DNA from: JBBDSH01 sp040905045
GTDB taxonomy: Bacteria > Pseudomonadota > Gammaproteobacteria > Eutrophobiales > Eutrophobiaceae
DNA: 46,694 nucleotides
Assembly (NCBI GenBank): GCA_040905045.1
Contig: JBBDSH010000036.1
Span: 1-46,694 of the forward strand
Direction of reading: 5' to 3'
This document shows positions 32,792-39,778 of this stretch, one piece after another; the first letter of the stretch is position 1, and each line of letters begins with the position of its first letter. Under the pieces are notes generated by a model. The model was not told where the DNA came from, made no database searches, and saw nothing but the letters and a program-made list of their open reading frames with translations. The position numbers and the translations under genes were made by a program.

Positions 32792-33037
32792 AAGTATCCC
32801 GACATCCCTTTGTGGAACACGCTGTGAATACATCCTCCGGATCAAGTCCTGCCTCTTCTACATAAATGGGTGGATGCCGGATAGCGCTAAACGGCGCGCT
32901 TCCGGCATGACGGCTTCGCATTACCGTCATACCGGCCGTCGAGTTTGGACTTAGCCTGCCCCGGACGAAAAGCCGGGGTCCAATACAGGCTATGCGGCCA
33001 ACGGTCCCACCACAAAGGAATGTCGGGATACTTCCGG
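32792..33037. repeat. MITE-like dispersed repeat, copy 4
   Basis: At about 246 bp this is the longest copy. The arms are AAGTATCCCGACATCCCTTT (left, from 32792) and the inverse ending AATGTCGGGATACTTCCGG (right). The interior contains the CCTGCCCCGG/CCGGGGTCC hairpin and an extra block around 32860-32940 with its own near-palindrome (ATGCCGGATAGCGC and GCGCGCTTCCGGCAT). It sits between the ligM terminator and the hydratase-lyase promoter region. Confidence 0.8.
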
Positions 33038-33091
33038 TCTCATTAATAAATGAGGCGTGGGCGTGGCAAACACGGCAGAAGCGGACAGGGA

Positions 33092-33119
33092 TTATCCGGT
33101 ATGTAACCCATGATATAAT
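33092..33119 (+). promoter_or_regulatory. Possible sigma-70 promoter for the hydratase-lyase gene
   Basis: A perfect -10 hexamer TATAAT (33114-33119) has a weak -35 TTATCC (33092-33097) 16 bases before it. The predicted start is about 37 bases upstream of the ATG. No GTATAC operator is present here. Confidence 0.4.
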
Positions 33120-33162
33120 TGCCAATTCGATGAAATACCGCGATTTATACGGAGAGAGGCAG

Positions 33163-34044
33163 ATGACAAAAAAATCAAACGAGCCCTGGGGTAATACTGT
33201 TCTGGTTGAATTCGATGAGGGCATCGCCTGGGTTACCCTGAACCGGCCGGAAAAGAAGAATGCCATGAACCCGGCCATGGGCGTGGAGATGCGCGAGACT
33301 CTGGAGGCGCTGGTCCTGGACGACCGCTGCGGCGTGCTGGTCCTGACCGGTGCCGGCGATGCCTTCGCCGCCGGCATGGACCTGCAGGAATATTTTCGCG
33401 AGACCGACGATGCGGGTGACGAGGTCATTTTGAAAGCGCGCCGTATCAACGAGGAATGGCAGTGGCGGCGGCTGCGCGATTATCCCAAACCGACCATTGC
33501 CATGATCAACGGCTGGTGTTTCGGCGGTGCATTCACGCCCATGGTCGGCTGTGATCTCGCCATCGCGGCCGAAGAGGCGATGCTCGGGCTTTCGGAGATC
33601 AACTGGGGCATTCTGCCGGCCGGCAATGTCACCAAGGCTGTGGTGGAAACCATGGGTTACCGCGACGCCCTCTATTACATCATGACTGGAGAGCCGTTTA
33701 ACGGCAAGAAAGCGGCCGAATTGGGCGTCGTCAATGCAGCCGTGCCCCTGAAGAAGCTGCGCCAGCATACCCGCAAGCTGGCCATGACTCTGCTGGAGAA
33801 AAACCCCCAGGTATTGCGCAACGCCAAGCTGGCGGCCAAGCGTGTTCGTGACATGGACTGGGATATGTCGGCCGATTATCTGTACGCCAAGATGGGCGAG
33901 GCACTGTTTTTCGGCGAGGCGGCGGAAAACCGAAAGGGCGCCATGAAGGCCTTCCTGGACGACAAGCAGTACAAGCCGGGGCTGGAGCACTACAAGGACA
34001 CTAAGTCGGCAAAGAAGAAAGCGAAGAAGAAAAAAACGAAATAG
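33163..34044 (+). CDS. ech: Feruloyl/p-hydroxycinnamoyl-CoA hydratase-lyase (HCHL)
   Basis: This 293-residue crotonase-fold enzyme hydrates feruloyl-CoA and splits it to vanillin and acetyl-CoA. Matches to the Pseudomonas enzyme run throughout: TLNRPEKKNAMNP, TGAGDAFAAGMDLQEYFRE, TIAMINGWCFGGAF, LGLSEINWGI with the catalytic glutamate at about residue 145, and DYLYAKMGEALFF with the conserved tyrosine. The serine next to the oxyanion region (FSPL in Pseudomonas) is Thr here (FTPM). A lysine-rich tail (KKKAKKKKTK) is additional. The start at 33163 has a good Shine-Dalgarno (GGAGAGAGG); the frame upstream passes into repeat copy 4 and is not used. No feruloyl-CoA synthetase or vanillin dehydrogenase is adjacent. 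Confidence 0.93.
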   Translation: MTKKSNEPWGNTVLVEFDEGIAWVTLNRPEKKNAMNPAMGVEMRETLEALVLDDRCGVLVLTGAGDAFAAGMDLQEYFRETDDAGDEVILKARRINEEWQWRRLRDYPKPTIAMINGWCFGGAFTPMVGCDLAIAAEEAMLGLSEINWGILPAGNVTKAVVETMGYRDALYYIMTGEPFNGKKAAELGVVNAAVPLKKLRQHTRKLAMTLLEKNPQVLRNAKLAAKRVRDMDWDMSADYLYAKMGEALFFGEAAENRKGAMKAFLDDKQYKPGLEHYKDTKSAKKKAKKKKTK

Positions 34045-34096
34045 TGAGGAGTAAGGCGTGAGGTGTGAGGAGTAACTGCCACGCCTCACTTCACTC
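34044..34096. repeat. gtgagg-word inverted repeat between convergent genes
   Basis: The left arm (34044-34075) starts GTGAGGAGTAAGGCGTGAGG, and the shorter right arm (34081-34096) is ACGCCTCACTTCACTC, its inverse in part. It starts at the last base of the hydratase-lyase stop and ends four bases before the methyltransferase stop. It belongs to the same word family as 20474-20575 and 39697-39778. Confidence 0.75.
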
Positions 34097-34099
34097 GCA

Positions 34100-35497
34100 T
34101 CAGGTGCGTTTGCGTGATATCACGAAGGCCTCGTCGTTAAACCAGAGGCCGCCGTGTTGCTTCAGGATCTCGCTGGTCGCCTTGATGTAGCGGTCGCTTG
34201 ATATGGCTTCCTCCAGTTTATCGTCCTCGATCTGATTGACGTATATGGCTGCGTTCCAGGCGGCGAACAGGGTGGAAGTACCGATATTGTCGCCGATTTC
34301 AGACGGCAGGGTGTGCATCTTGTACTGGAAGATGGATTTAGTGTCGGAACCGGTATTGAAATTAAAGTCCCTGGCGTCGCGCCCCAGTTCTTCCTTCAAT
34401 GCATTGATCAGATCATGACGGTTGACGGTGAATGGTTTCTCCTCCGGCCATATCTTCCGGATGATTTCCTCGGCCGGGTCGTTGCCACAGCTTTGTATGG
34501 CCAGCAGTCGGCCCGACGGCCCCAGGCTCTGGGTCAGCGGTTTCAACACCTTCTGCGCCTTGAAACGGGCGTCCATTCTTGCCCGCCAGGGTTGCGAGGC
34601 AAGGATGAAATCGTAAAGCCCGTCATAGTGGCCCTGATGCGGGATAACGCCATTAAGGAGAAACTTGTGGTCTTCGCGATAAATGACCAGCACGGAAGGC
34701 CGTACATACATGGGGTTGCCGGTTTTCGGGCTGCTTCGGGTCTGCCAGCCGTCGACCAGCAGGGAATCCAGTGCCTCGATCTGTTCACTGTATTCGTGCG
34801 AGGTGTCTCCCTGCAGCCTTATCTCGTGCCAGTTCAGTGCCGCCGCGGCATTGACATCCCCTGGCATGAGCTTGGGCGCCTCGGAATAATTCAGGTTGGT
34901 AATGACCAGAACCGTGGAAGGATGTTCAAAAAAGCGATCCGGCATTTTATCCAGTCCCAGCCGTACGTCCTCGAGGCTGATTTCCTTGGCGTTGATCAGG
35001 AAGGGGACATGCGGGAAGCGCCGGTGCAGGTCCCGCATGATCAGCGACAGGACGGTGGCATCCCCCATGCCCGCGTCGAACAGTTTGAGCGCCGGGGGCC
35101 GGGGCTGGATATGTTGAATTTCCCTGCCGGCGCGGCGTGCGATGGAGATTTTCTCGTTGCAGGTATTTACAAAGGCCAGGTATTTCTGGCGGTTGTCGTA
35201 GAAGCGAAACGGCCTGTCGGTACCGGATTCACTTTTTGTCTGATCTTCGGCTTGAGATTGATCGTATCCGGCTGCAACACTGGCCGGAATCGATTCCTGC
35301 GGGGATTCCGCCGGAGCATTGTCCTGCATGTAGGTACGGACGCGGTTGAGGGTTTTCAGAGTGACGCTTTTGCCTTCGCGCAAGCGGCTGACGAATTTGC
35401 CGTCATTCACGGCGTGCCGGCCGAATGTGGATTCGGCCGTACCGGTGCGGCGGCAGTAGGATTCGATCTCGTCGATCAGTACCTCGGCTTCGTTCAT
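34100..35497 (-). CDS. Predicted class I SAM-dependent methyltransferase with HTH-like N-terminus
   Basis: This 465-residue protein of unknown role has two parts. Residues 1-58 (IESYCRRTGTAESTFGRHAVNDGKFVSRLREGKSVTLKTLNRVRTYM) form a small helical, helix-turn-helix-like domain. A linker of about 45 residues rich in Ser/Gln/Glu follows. The remaining part has a methyltransferase motif I-like strand and loop (ALKLFDAGMGDATVLSLIMRDL), a putative motif IV (STVLVITNLNYSEAP) and YDGLYDFILASQPW. Start MNEAEVLIDEI at 35497 was chosen because it begins the helical domain and has AGGGGGA in front; a GTG at 35557 would add 20 unrelated residues. The substrate is unknown. It is flanked by aromatic and C1 genes. 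Confidence 0.75.
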   Translation of the reverse strand: MNEAEVLIDEIESYCRRTGTAESTFGRHAVNDGKFVSRLREGKSVTLKTLNRVRTYMQDNAPAESPQESIPASVAAGYDQSQAEDQTKSESGTDRPFRFYDNRQKYLAFVNTCNEKISIARRAGREIQHIQPRPPALKLFDAGMGDATVLSLIMRDLHRRFPHVPFLINAKEISLEDVRLGLDKMPDRFFEHPSTVLVITNLNYSEAPKLMPGDVNAAAALNWHEIRLQGDTSHEYSEQIEALDSLLVDGWQTRSSPKTGNPMYVRPSVLVIYREDHKFLLNGVIPHQGHYDGLYDFILASQPWRARMDARFKAQKVLKPLTQSLGPSGRLLAIQSCGNDPAEEIIRKIWPEEKPFTVNRHDLINALKEELGRDARDFNFNTGSDTKSIFQYKMHTLPSEIGDNIGTSTLFAAWNAAIYVNQIEDDKLEEAISSDRYIKATSEILKQHGGLWFNDEAFVISRKRT

Positions 35498-35557
35498 GCA
35501 ATCCCCCTTCATTGATAATGGCGCTATGCGGCAAATCGATGTTTGTCGAAAAAACAC

Positions 35558-36120
35558 TAATCGAGTCTGCAGGATCAGTCAATAAAAATTCCCAATTTGT
35601 TTTAATATAAATATATTGGGAAATATCCACAATTCGATAATTCATATAACTCATTGTATTATCAATAATATACCGATTGATCTGGCTTTGAGAGCCTGTT
35701 GCTTATTACCAAATGCATCAATCGAAACAGTATAAACGCTTATATATAGATAAATTCCCACTTTAACTTTAATAAAGTAGGATTTGTCCCACAATATTCC
35801 TTGAGTGGCCGGAAATTATTGGCTCGCGGCATTTGGATTAAGTGTGGAACTCATCGCAATATGAAATTTCTGAAACTGTAATGTATTGGTTAAAAAATAA
35901 ATTATTATCTTTTTGTCGGTGACGTTTTTCAGAGTTGGGTATTGGGCATTTCCCCATAAGGTGGTTGTCGCGTAAGATTGGGATGTAGAAGTTTGACTTT
36001 GCGTCGGCGGCTAACTAAAGTGATTTTGAAAACATTGGGGGGGCGGATGGTGGTTTCATTATCCGCATTCCGGCGGCATCCAACGCTATCCGCGGACCGG
36101 CGAAATTGAATCAACAAACA
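35558..36120. other. AT-rich intergenic region (about 560 bp), no gene recognised
   Basis: This gap between the divergent methyltransferase and metF-like genes is much more AT-rich than its surroundings. It contains short dyads: TTCCCAAT and ATTGGGAA separated by 18 bases (about 35590-35623), and ACTTTAACTTTAATAAAGT near 35760. The first lies in the likely promoter region of the methyltransferase. Frames here are short and without family resemblance. I see no RNA gene. Confidence 0.6.
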
Positions 36121-37044
36121 ATGACAAACAGTACGGAATCACTCTCGACAGATGAGTTGAGGACTGCCATTGCCAATTTCATCAAGGGTTACTCTGTCGA
36201 GGCCACCACTCATGACCTGGATCGTGTCTGTTCCTATCCCGAATTCATCCCCGCCGGCACCTGTGTTTATGTCGCCCATATTCCGGGAGCGGGAATCGAC
36301 GATGTTATCGAAATGGCCGGACGCCTGCGCAGGCAGGGTTACGAGCCGGTCCCGCATATTGTACCGAGGCGGCTGCGCAGCGAGGCTGAGTTGACGCGTG
36401 CCCTGGAGCAGTTGAGGGAAAAGGACATAGACCATGTTCTCGTTATTGCCGGTGATGTACCGACACCGGAAGGCCCGTATACCTGCGCCATGGACATCCT
36501 GTCGACGGGCCTGCTGGAGCAGCATGGTATTAAGACACTGGGCATCCCCGGTCATCCCGAGGGTAATGCCGTCATAAAGGACAAGGTGCTTGAGGAAGCC
36601 CTGGACGAGAAAGCCCGATTCGCCGCCGATTCAACCATGGATGTGCACATAGTCACCCAGTTCGGATTCGATACGACGGCGATACCGGCCTGGGAAGCGG
36701 CTATCTGTAAACGTGGCATTACGTTGCCGATACATGTGGGCATGGCCGGACCGACGACGCTAAAACGTCTCATGGATCTGAGCGTGCGTTGCGGTATCGG
36801 TGCTTCCCTGCGCATGTTGACCAAAAGAACCAGGGCGGTAACCAATATGCTCAAGGTATCCGGTCCGGATCGAATCATTACGGCCTATGCCGGATACCTG
36901 GCCGCCAATCCCGACAGCCGGGTAGAAAGAGCTCATTTTTTTGCCCTGGGCGGTGTGGAAAAAACGGCAAAATGGGCCAATGCGGTTGTTGAAGGCCGTA
37001 TTACACTGAATAAAGATGAAAGCGGCTTTGAAGTACAAGTATAA
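36121..37044 (+). CDS. metF: Methylenetetrahydrofolate reductase-like protein
   Basis: This 307-residue TIM-barrel protein of the MTHFR superfamily reduces 5,10-methylene-THF to 5-methyl-THF (or the reverse) with FAD. Family-typical strands are VYVAHIPGAG, YEPVPHIVPRRL, IDHVLVIAGDVPTPEGPY (the R/AGD-type folate-binding segment), TLGIPGHPEGN, DVHIVTQFGFD and PIHVGMAGPTTLKRL. It differs noticeably from E. coli MetF and resembles the versions found beside GcvT-like demethylases. With a LigM-like gene 3.4 kb away, oxidation of methyl-THF from demethylation is plausible. ATG 36121 is chosen; TTG 36106 is possible. No clear Shine-Dalgarno is seen. Confidence 0.85.
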   Translation: MTNSTESLSTDELRTAIANFIKGYSVEATTHDLDRVCSYPEFIPAGTCVYVAHIPGAGIDDVIEMAGRLRRQGYEPVPHIVPRRLRSEAELTRALEQLREKDIDHVLVIAGDVPTPEGPYTCAMDILSTGLLEQHGIKTLGIPGHPEGNAVIKDKVLEEALDEKARFAADSTMDVHIVTQFGFDTTAIPAWEAAICKRGITLPIHVGMAGPTTLKRLMDLSVRCGIGASLRMLTKRTRAVTNMLKVSGPDRIITAYAGYLAANPDSRVERAHFFALGGVEKTAKWANAVVEGRITLNKDESGFEVQV

Positions 37045-37492
37045 GCCTGTAAGTACTGAATATACGGGCAGTTTTCCATGTCAAGGCCGGTTGCGGATGA
37101 AACCCGCGGCCAAAACATGTAGAATATTAAAATTAATCACGCAGTCGAGCACGGAGCCGGCAGGTCTTAACGGTACACGGACGGAGCCGTCCCGGCAGGG
37201 AAACAAGCATATCCGCAGTAACACATTGCCATCAGCCCTCATATCGGAGCAGCCGCGACTGTTGCAGGCAGTAGCCGGTTGTAAAGGGAGCGGGTATTGC
37301 CAGGACATCCCGGCGGGGGATTTGCACGATCATGCATTTCTCTCGCGAACACAGAGTTTGATTCTCTTCAGTCCGGGTAATCATACATCCGGTGTTGCCG
37401 GTCTCTGAAAAAATCATCCGATAAACGAAATTGAACACTTCCGCATGAAACAGCGGACGAAATAAGTAACCTGAAAACAGGAGAAATCAGTT
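37045..37492. other. Intergenic leader region of metK, no riboswitch recognised
   Basis: The region is about 450 bases without a convincing gene. A possible promoter is TTGATT (37358-37363), 17 bases, TCATAC (37381-37386), which would give a leader of about 100 bases. I looked for the known SAM and SAH aptamer consensus words by eye and did not find them. The metK Shine-Dalgarno is ACAGGAGA just before the ATG. Confidence 0.5.
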
Positions 37493-38659
37493 ATGAGCAA
37501 GAGTTATCTTTTTACATCGGAATCGGTGTCCGAAGGCCATCCGGATAAAATGGCGGACCAGATCTCCGATGCGGTTCTGGATGCGTTGCTGGAGCAGGAC
37601 CCGAAAAGCCGAGTGGCCTGCGAGACGCTGATCACCACCGGCTTCATGATGATCGCCGGCGAGATCACCACCCAGGCTCAGGTGGATTATGCTGATATTA
37701 TGCGCAAGACCGTCAAGGAAATCGGCTATGACAGTTCCGACAAGGGTTTTGACTATGAAACCTGCGGCGCCATGGTGGCTCTGGACAAGCAGTCCCCGGA
37801 CATCGCCCAGGGTGTGGACGAAGGCAGCGGTGACTACAAGGATCAGGGCGCCGGCGACCAGGGTCTGATGTTCGGCTATGCCTGCGACGAAACCGACGAA
37901 CTGATGCCGGCGCCGATTGCGCTGTCGCATCGTCTGGTGAAGCGCCAGTCGGAAGTGCGTAAATCCGGCAAGCTGGACTGGCTGCGTCCCGACGCCAAGA
38001 GCCAGGTGACCCTGCGTTATGAAGACGGCAAACCCACCGGCATCGAGGCCGTGGTGCTGTCCACACAGCATGCGCCGGAGATTTCCCAGAAAGACCTGCA
38101 GGAAGCGGTGAGGGAAGAGATCATTAAGCCGGTTCTGCCGGCGGAATGGTTGAGCAAGGAGACCAAGTACTTCATCAACCCGACGGGCCGGTTTGTGGTC
38201 GGCGGTCCCCATGGCGACTGCGGCCTGACCGGGCGCAAGATCATCGTCGACACCTACGGCGGCATGGCCCGGCACGGCGGCGGGGCCTTCTCCGGCAAGG
38301 ACCCGTCCAAGGTGGATCGTTCCGCCACCTACGCCGCCCGCTACGTGGCCAAGAACATCGTCGCCGCTGGCCTGGCGGCCAAGTGCGAGGTGCAGGTGTC
38401 CTACGCCATCGGCGTGGCCGAACCCACTTCCATCAGTGTCGATACCTTCGGCACCGGCAAGGTGGACGACGCCACCCTGATCAACGCCATCCGCGAGCAT
38501 TTCGACCTGCGCCCCAAGGGTATTGTCGAGATGCTGGATTTGCTGCGTCCCATCTATCGTCCGGTGGCGGCCTACGGCCACTTTGGCCGCGACGACGCCC
38601 AGGTGCCCTGGGAGAAGATCGACAAGGCGGATCTGCTGAAGAAAGACCTCGCCGCCTGA
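37493..38659 (+). CDS. metK: S-adenosylmethionine synthetase
   Basis: This 388-residue enzyme makes SAM from methionine and ATP. All signature segments are present: FTSESVSEGHPDKMADQISDAVLDA, GAGDQGLMFGYACDET (ATP-binding), RFVVGGPHGDCGLTGRKIIVDTYGG and GGGAFSGKDPSKVDRSA. Length matches E. coli MetK (384). It is followed by a strong hairpin with a T-run and then the PfkB kinase. The S-adenosylhomocysteinase gene often found nearby is absent from the window. Confidence 0.98.
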   Translation: MSKSYLFTSESVSEGHPDKMADQISDAVLDALLEQDPKSRVACETLITTGFMMIAGEITTQAQVDYADIMRKTVKEIGYDSSDKGFDYETCGAMVALDKQSPDIAQGVDEGSGDYKDQGAGDQGLMFGYACDETDELMPAPIALSHRLVKRQSEVRKSGKLDWLRPDAKSQVTLRYEDGKPTGIEAVVLSTQHAPEISQKDLQEAVREEIIKPVLPAEWLSKETKYFINPTGRFVVGGPHGDCGLTGRKIIVDTYGGMARHGGGAFSGKDPSKVDRSATYAARYVAKNIVAAGLAAKCEVQVSYAIGVAEPTSISVDTFGTGKVDDATLINAIREHFDLRPKGIVEMLDLLRPIYRPVAAYGHFGRDDAQVPWEKIDKADLLKKDLAA

Positions 38660-38682
38660 TTGACGACGGCGTACATCACTCC

Positions 38683-38717
38683 ATGGCCGGTCAGATTCTG
38701 ACCGGCCATTTATTTTT
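38683..38717 (+). terminator. Intrinsic terminator after metK
   Basis: A perfect 12-bp stem, ATGGCCGGTCAG/CTGACCGGCCAT, with a 3-base loop is followed by TTATTTTT. The kinase gene starts 28 bases later, so this may be a partial terminator that lowers its expression relative to metK. Confidence 0.85.
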
Positions 38718-38744
38718 GGTTATAAGAAAACGGAGATTGAATCG

Positions 38745-39689
38745 ATGACTGCATTGATCTGCGGCTCACTGGCCTACGACAACATCATGGTCTTCCAGGA
38801 TCATTTTAAAAATCATATCCTGCCGGACAAGATCCATATCCTGAATGTTTCCTTCCTGGTGCCGGACATGCGCAAGGAATTCGGCGGCTGTGCCGGTAAT
38901 ATCGCCTATAATCTGAAACTCCTGGGCGGCGACGGCCTGATTATGGCTACGGCGGGCCAGGACTTTACCGAATACGCGGAATGGATGGACAAACACGGCA
39001 TCGACCGGTCCGCCATTACCGTCCTCGACGATACCCTGACGGCCCAGGCCTTTATTACCACGGATCTGGACGACAACCAGATCACCGCTTTCCATCCGGG
39101 CGCCATGAACTTTTCCCATCAGAAAAAGGTGACCGACGTGAAAGGCATCAAGCTGGGCATTGTTGCGCCGGACGGCCGCGACGGCATGGTGGAACACGCC
39201 GCCCAGTTCGCCGAGGCCGGCATCCCGTTCATTTTCGATCCGGGACAGGGCATGCCAATGTTCGACGGTGATGACCTGAAGCGTTTTATCGAGCAGGCCA
39301 CTTATATAACGGTGAATGACTATGAGTGGCAGTTGATGTCCGATCGTACAGGCTGGGATTACGATGAGGTCCAGTCAAGGGTGGAGGCATTGATAGTCAC
39401 CCGCGGCGGGGAAGGCTCTTCCATCTATACCGATGAAGGTGAAGTCCGCATACCGTCGGCCAAACCGGCGGCGATCAAGGACCCCACCGGCTGCGGCGAT
39501 GCTTACCGTGCCGGCCTGCTGTACGGTCTTCAGAACAATCTGAACTGGGAAACCACCGGCCGTATCGCTTCACTCATGGGCGCCATTAAAATCGAAAAGG
39601 CCGGCACCCAGAACCACGGCTTTACACTGGACGAGTTCAAGAAGCGCTACAAGGAAAACTTCGGCGCGGAACTTGAGCTTGCAGCCTGA
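38745..39689 (+). CDS. PfkB-family carbohydrate kinase, probable adenosine kinase
   Basis: This 314-residue ribokinase-fold protein has the N-terminal signature EFGGCAGNIAYNLKLLGG. The C-terminal ATP/anion-hole motif reads DPTGCGDAYRAG, where most members have DTTGAGDAF; the catalytic Asp is kept. Proteins of this type next to SAM-cycle genes are often adenosine kinases that remove adenosine from SAH hydrolysis. The placement after metK supports this, but ribokinase-like sugar kinases cannot be excluded. The last codons precede a gtgagg-word repeat. Confidence 0.82.
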   Translation: MTALICGSLAYDNIMVFQDHFKNHILPDKIHILNVSFLVPDMRKEFGGCAGNIAYNLKLLGGDGLIMATAGQDFTEYAEWMDKHGIDRSAITVLDDTLTAQAFITTDLDDNQITAFHPGAMNFSHQKKVTDVKGIKLGIVAPDGRDGMVEHAAQFAEAGIPFIFDPGQGMPMFDGDDLKRFIEQATYITVNDYEWQLMSDRTGWDYDEVQSRVEALIVTRGGEGSSIYTDEGEVRIPSAKPAAIKDPTGCGDAYRAGLLYGLQNNLNWETTGRIASLMGAIKIEKAGTQNHGFTLDEFKKRYKENFGAELELAA

Positions 39690-39696
39690 AGTAACT

Positions 39697-39778
39697 GGTA
39701 AGGAGTGAGGAGTAAGGGGTAAGGAGTAAGGGGTAAGGAGTAACGCTAAAGACTGTTTATCACTCCTCACTCCTCACT
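39697..39778. repeat. gtgagg-word inverted repeat overlapping the fadD stop
   Basis: The left arm (about 39697-39743) is a run of GGTAAGGAGTGAGGAGTAAG-type words. The right arm (39761-39778) is CACTCCTCACTCCTCACT. The right arm covers the last codons of fadD (Ser-Glu-Glu-stop, read on the minus strand as AGTGAGGAGTGA), so the repeat supplies the end of that protein. It is the longest and most regular member of the word family here. Confidence 0.8.

Noticed and set aside
32992..33162. Upstream extension of the hydratase-lyase gene
   Set aside because: The extra 57 codons begin within repeat copy 4 and have no similarity to the family; the ATG at 33163 has a strong ribosome-binding site.
34313..35515. 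400-codon plus-strand frame opposite the methyltransferase
   Set aside because: Only the minus-strand frame has a coherent domain structure and a ribosome-binding site; the other is a GC-driven shadow.
37045..37492. SAM or SAH riboswitch upstream of metK
   Set aside because: The position invited a check, but I could not match the conserved cores of the known aptamers. A covariance-model scan would decide.
37487..38581. 364-codon minus-strand frame opposite metK
   Set aside because: metK is unmistakable on the plus strand; the antisense product is low in complexity and unrelated to known families.
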